DNA from: Gemmatimonadota bacterium
Lineage (GTDB): Bacteria; Gemmatimonadota; Gemmatimonadetes; Gemmatimonadales; GWC2-71-9
Length of the DNA stretch: 7,808 bases
Assembly (NCBI GenBank): GCA_003221075.1
Contig: QHUF01000127.1
Span: forward strand, 1-7,808
Direction of reading: 5' to 3'
The translations under genes and the position numbers were made by a program. The notes beneath the pieces were generated by a model, which had not been told where the DNA came from, ran no database searches, and worked only from the letters and a program-made list of their open reading frames with translations. Each line of letters opens with the position of its first letter. Position 1 is the first letter of the stretch. Below, in pieces: positions 5,527-7,808 of the stretch.

Positions 5527-7497
5527 TCAGTAGGGCTCGTCGGAAATAGGGTTGAGCGGCGGGACTGCCTGGCGTTCCCGCGGCATTCCTGCCTCGGCAT
5601 CCACCCGGGCGCCCAGGACCTTTCGAAAATAGGCGAGTACATCGTCCGGTCGGGTGCGCCGCACCGCGGCCAGCGCGCGCCGCACATCGTCCTGCTCGCG
5701 CTCCGCGATCAGATCCTTGACCTGGTTGGGCCGAACCCGCCTGTCCAGCCGAACGAGCTGCCGGACCACCGCATCCTCGAACGGCACGTCCGCGGCGGGC
5801 GGAAAGCGCTCGACCCCATCCCGGCCCCGTAACACGGGCGGTTTGGGGAAGCGCACGAAGATCGGCTGCGTAAAGTGAGGGTGCCGGACCATCAGCTCGC
5901 CGATGGGCAACGTGGCCAGCTTGCTCTTGGTGGCGGGTGTGAGAACCTGATACCCCGGCGTCGCCAGCTCGTCCATGTCCATACGGCCGAACAGCTGTGT
6001 CCCCGCATTTCCCACGACACGACGATGAACCTGGGAGCGGAACTGCTCGGCACCAAACAGCACCAGACCGAGGTAGCGGCCGCGTTCGGAGATATCGAGC
6101 AACATCTTCTTCACGTAGGTGTCGGGGCCGTCACCAGGGGCGTACTTGTTGAGCTCGTCGACGAAGACGACCACCGCTTCCACGCCCAGCTCACGCCGCT
6201 CGAGCTGCTCGCGCAGCTTCGAGACCACGCGGGCGAAGACGAGATCCTGGCCCAGCGGGTCGACGTTCGCGATGTCGATGACGTAGACCGTGCGATCCGC
6301 GAATTCCTTCCAGGGGAGATCGCTGGACGGCCCGTCGTCGGTCACGAGACCCTTGCAGCGCGTCGAGATGTTGAGCAGCCGGTTGCGCACTTTGCGCATC
6401 GTGGCGATGTGGTGGGTCCGCCAGGTGTCGCTGCGGCCGCCCGCCGTGATTTCCAGGCCGTCGAAGATCGACCGGAAGAACCGATCCAGATCAGCGAAGG
6501 TCTGGACGCGATGCGTGGTGCCGAAGCCGTCATCGAAGGATTTTCCTAACACGCGATCCCTGAGAAAATCAATAAACGCGTCAGCCTTGGCGTCGATGTC
6601 GTCCCGATTGAGCAGCACCTCGGCGTAATCGACGACCTCCTGCAATCCCCACGTCAGTGGCTCGACGTCGCCGACGAGATCGGGATGCGTGCGCAGCGTA
6701 TTGAGATTGACCCCATCCGCTTTGAGCGGTGCATAGAGCTGCATGCGCTGGAACGGCGTAGCAGGAACGCCGAGCCGCTCGTAGCGATGCCGGTCCTCGT
6801 CACTCAGATCGCCGGGCTGGTCGAGGAAGCACAGGTCGGGACCTTTGACGTTGAAGCAGACCGCCGCGATCCGCCCCTTGTGCGCGGGAAAATGCGCGAA
6901 GATCGCGCCGAGCAGGAACTCGACCGCACTGGTCTTGGTGGCGAGGCCCGACACACCGGAGATGTTGAGGTGGGCCGCCTCGGGACCGAGCAGGAAATCG
7001 GCATCGAGGTAGACGGGCGAGTCACGGCCGGCCGACGTGTACAAACCGATCGGAATGGCGGTCGGCGTCGCCGAGTAGAGAAACCCGTCCATCCGCAGTG
7101 CCTGTGCGACGTCGGCGTCATCGGCAAGGTACACCTGACCGAGCGGGACCGGCTGGAGGGGTTCTTCCGGTGTCTGCCGCAGCACCGCGGCGGTCCAATA
7201 GCGAATCTGCTGCCGCGCCGTGGGCGCCTCGGTGGCCCGGGTCGGATCGCCTTCTGCACCGACGACGTCGTGCAGCGGCGTCGCGAGATCGGAGTAGGCG
7301 AACCCTTCCGTCACAACGCCGTACACAACGCGCCCTAGTCCCGAGCCCCCACCCCCTAGCCCCTCGACTTTCACGATCGCCCCGATTCCGATCGCAGTCT
7401 CGGTCGGCGTCCAAAAGTGGAATTGGTGTGGGGTCGCGGGCTTGAGCTCGGTCGCGACGACCCGGCCGATCGCGTCTGGGATCGCTTTATCGATCAT
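5527..7497 (-). CDS. herA: HerA-family DNA translocase ATPase with atypical P-loop
   Basis: This 656-aa protein belongs to the HerA/FtsK-like ATPases, hexameric rings that pump DNA and drive the NurA nuclease in end resection. The N-terminus (about 8-75) is strand-rich, with IGRVV and GRVVYGVV, fitting the HAS barrel, and carries a glycine-rich loop at 47-55. The ATPase domain holds a P-loop-like GVSGLATKTS (181-190), Walker B VVVFVDE (442-448), a conserved-looking arginine segment SERGRYLGLVLFGAEQF (470-486) with Gln485 in the HerA/FtsK glutamine position, and GNAGTQLFGRMD (497-508). The P-loop keeps Lys188 and Thr189 but has Ala-Thr where the consensus has x-Gly. The insert between P-loop and Walker B is long (about 250 residues), and the C-terminal tail (590-656) is helical with a Pro-rich end. 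The ATG at 7497 overlaps the upstream NurA stop as ATGA, which decides the start; the frame is open further upstream, but that part lies inside the NurA-like gene. HerA is the best call; a related bacterial HerA/DUF87 subfamily is possible. Confidence 0.85.
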   Translation of the reverse strand: MIDKAIPDAIGRVVATELKPATPHQFHFWTPTETAIGIGAIVKVEGLGGGGSGLGRVVYGVVTEGFAYSDLATPLHDVVGAEGDPTRATEAPTARQQIRYWTAAVLRQTPEEPLQPVPLGQVYLADDADVAQALRMDGFLYSATPTAIPIGLYTSAGRDSPVYLDADFLLGPEAAHLNISGVSGLATKTSAVEFLLGAIFAHFPAHKGRIAAVCFNVKGPDLCFLDQPGDLSDEDRHRYERLGVPATPFQRMQLYAPLKADGVNLNTLRTHPDLVGDVEPLTWGLQEVVDYAEVLLNRDDIDAKADAFIDFLRDRVLGKSFDDGFGTTHRVQTFADLDRFFRSIFDGLEITAGGRSDTWRTHHIATMRKVRNRLLNISTRCKGLVTDDGPSSDLPWKEFADRTVYVIDIANVDPLGQDLVFARVVSKLREQLERRELGVEAVVVFVDELNKYAPGDGPDTYVKKMLLDISERGRYLGLVLFGAEQFRSQVHRRVVGNAGTQLFGRMDMDELATPGYQVLTPATKSKLATLPIGELMVRHPHFTQPIFVRFPKPPVLRGRDGVERFPPAADVPFEDAVVRQLVRLDRRVRPNQVKDLIAEREQDDVRRALAAVRRTRPDDVLAYFRKVLGARVDAEAGMPRERQAVPPLNPISDEPY

Positions 7498-7808
7498 GCG
7501 ACCGGCAACCGAGAGCGGACCGCCGGGGAGCGCGGCGCACGAGCCTTCAGGTATTCCTCCACGTGATGTAAAGGATACAACAGCCGGTCCCACCGTGTGG
7601 CCGGCGTCGCGAGCGGCGCCCGCTCCGCCCGGAGCCAGCCACTCACTTCGGACGCGCGCGTGACGGTATCGCGATCCGCACGTGCTTCGACCCGCAGCAG
7701 TCCATACAGCAAGTCGTTTCCTTCCCAGGGCCACAGCCGCAGATACCAGGAATAGACTTCCGTGCGGGTATGACCGCCGCGCACCGCAAAGACCGACGTC
7801 CGATAACC
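7494..7808 (-). CDS. nurA: NurA-like nuclease, C-terminal 104 residues (5' end outside window)
   Basis: The frame is open to the right edge, so only the C-terminal end is present. It reads GYRTSVFAVRGGHTRTE, then YSWYLRLWPWEGNDLLYGLLR (partly visible strands), VEARADRDTVTRASEV, and WDRLLYPLHHVEEYLKARAP near the end. A strand pair followed by LLRVE and a final helix after a YP-[hydrophobic]-H segment agrees with the C-terminal end of NurA, where a tyrosine-proline is followed by a histidine-containing helix. The catalytic acidic residues of NurA lie nearer the N-terminus and cannot be checked here. The strongest support is position: the gene overlaps the HerA start by four bases (ATGA), as in known nurA-herA pairs. 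In known systems NurA is a dimeric 5'-3' nuclease that docks on the HerA ring and degrades one or both strands as HerA pumps DNA. The sequence match alone is weak. Confidence 0.55.
   Translation of the reverse strand, partial: GYRTSVFAVRGGHTRTEVYSWYLRLWPWEGNDLLYGLLRVEARADRDTVTRASEVSGWLRAERAPLATPATRWDRLLYPLHHVEEYLKARAPRSPAVRSRLPVA

Noticed and set aside
5526..5687. A longer first lipoprotein starting at 5687
   Set aside because: The extension overlaps the HerA coding region and would bury the signal peptide; the start at 5525 begins exactly at it.
5875..7338. Plus-strand open frames opposite herA (5875-6549 and 6685-7338)
   Set aside because: Same reason: reverse-strand shadows of a well-supported gene, with no domain signal.
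7498..7734. A longer HerA protein starting at 7734
   Set aside because: The extra 79 residues lie in another frame over the NurA-like gene and have a low-complexity, Arg-rich composition; the ATG at 7497 gives the usual ATGA overlap and begins directly at the predicted barrel.
261..7808. Reading the block as a phage-defence island
   Set aside because: HerA, Mre11 and Rad50 relatives do occur in defence systems, but no effector (SIR2, toxin, reverse transcriptase) or mobile-element sign is visible, and the set matches a repair complex better.
1..7808. Search for CRISPR arrays, tRNAs, terminators and inverted repeats between genes
   Set aside because: There is essentially no intergenic space, and I saw no repeated unit or stable hairpin followed by a T run.

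Overview
The window is a gene-dense stretch of high-GC bacterial DNA in which every recognisable gene lies on the minus strand, so the biological reading direction is from the right edge (7808) to the left edge (1). The genes overlap or nearly touch along the whole length. The largest gap between consecutive genes is a single base, and four of the six junctions are ATGA, TGATG or GTGA stop-start overlaps. No RNA gene, CRISPR array, insertion sequence, promoter or terminator could be supported, and no non-coding stretch exceeds a few bases. The source looks like a free-living Gram-negative-type bacterium, because two genes encode lipoproteins. My best guess is Gemmatimonadota or a similar soil lineage, from GC content and general protein style only; that guess is weak.

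Layout in transcription order: (1) the C-terminal end of a NurA-like nuclease, cut by the right edge; (2) a complete HerA-family hexameric ATPase, 656 aa; (3) a 283-aa lipoprotein; (4) a second, paralogous 266-aa lipoprotein; (5) an SbcD/Mre11-family nuclease, 396 aa; (6) an SbcC/Rad50-family ATPase with a CPTC zinc hook, 809 aa; (7) the N-terminal part of a probable GNAT acetyltransferase, cut by the left edge.

The core is therefore a NurA-HerA-Mre11-Rad50 set, the four-protein DNA-end-resection machine known mainly from thermophilic archaea, here in one apparent bacterial operon. In that system Mre11-Rad50 recognises and trims double-strand breaks, and the HerA translocase with the NurA nuclease performs long resection to make single-stranded DNA for recombination. 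Three things make this copy unusual: a pair of exported lipoproteins sits between the HerA and Mre11 genes; the HerA P-loop departs from the consensus; and a conserved metal-ligand Asn of Mre11 (GNHD motif) is replaced by Glu. Function is inferred from motifs and context only.
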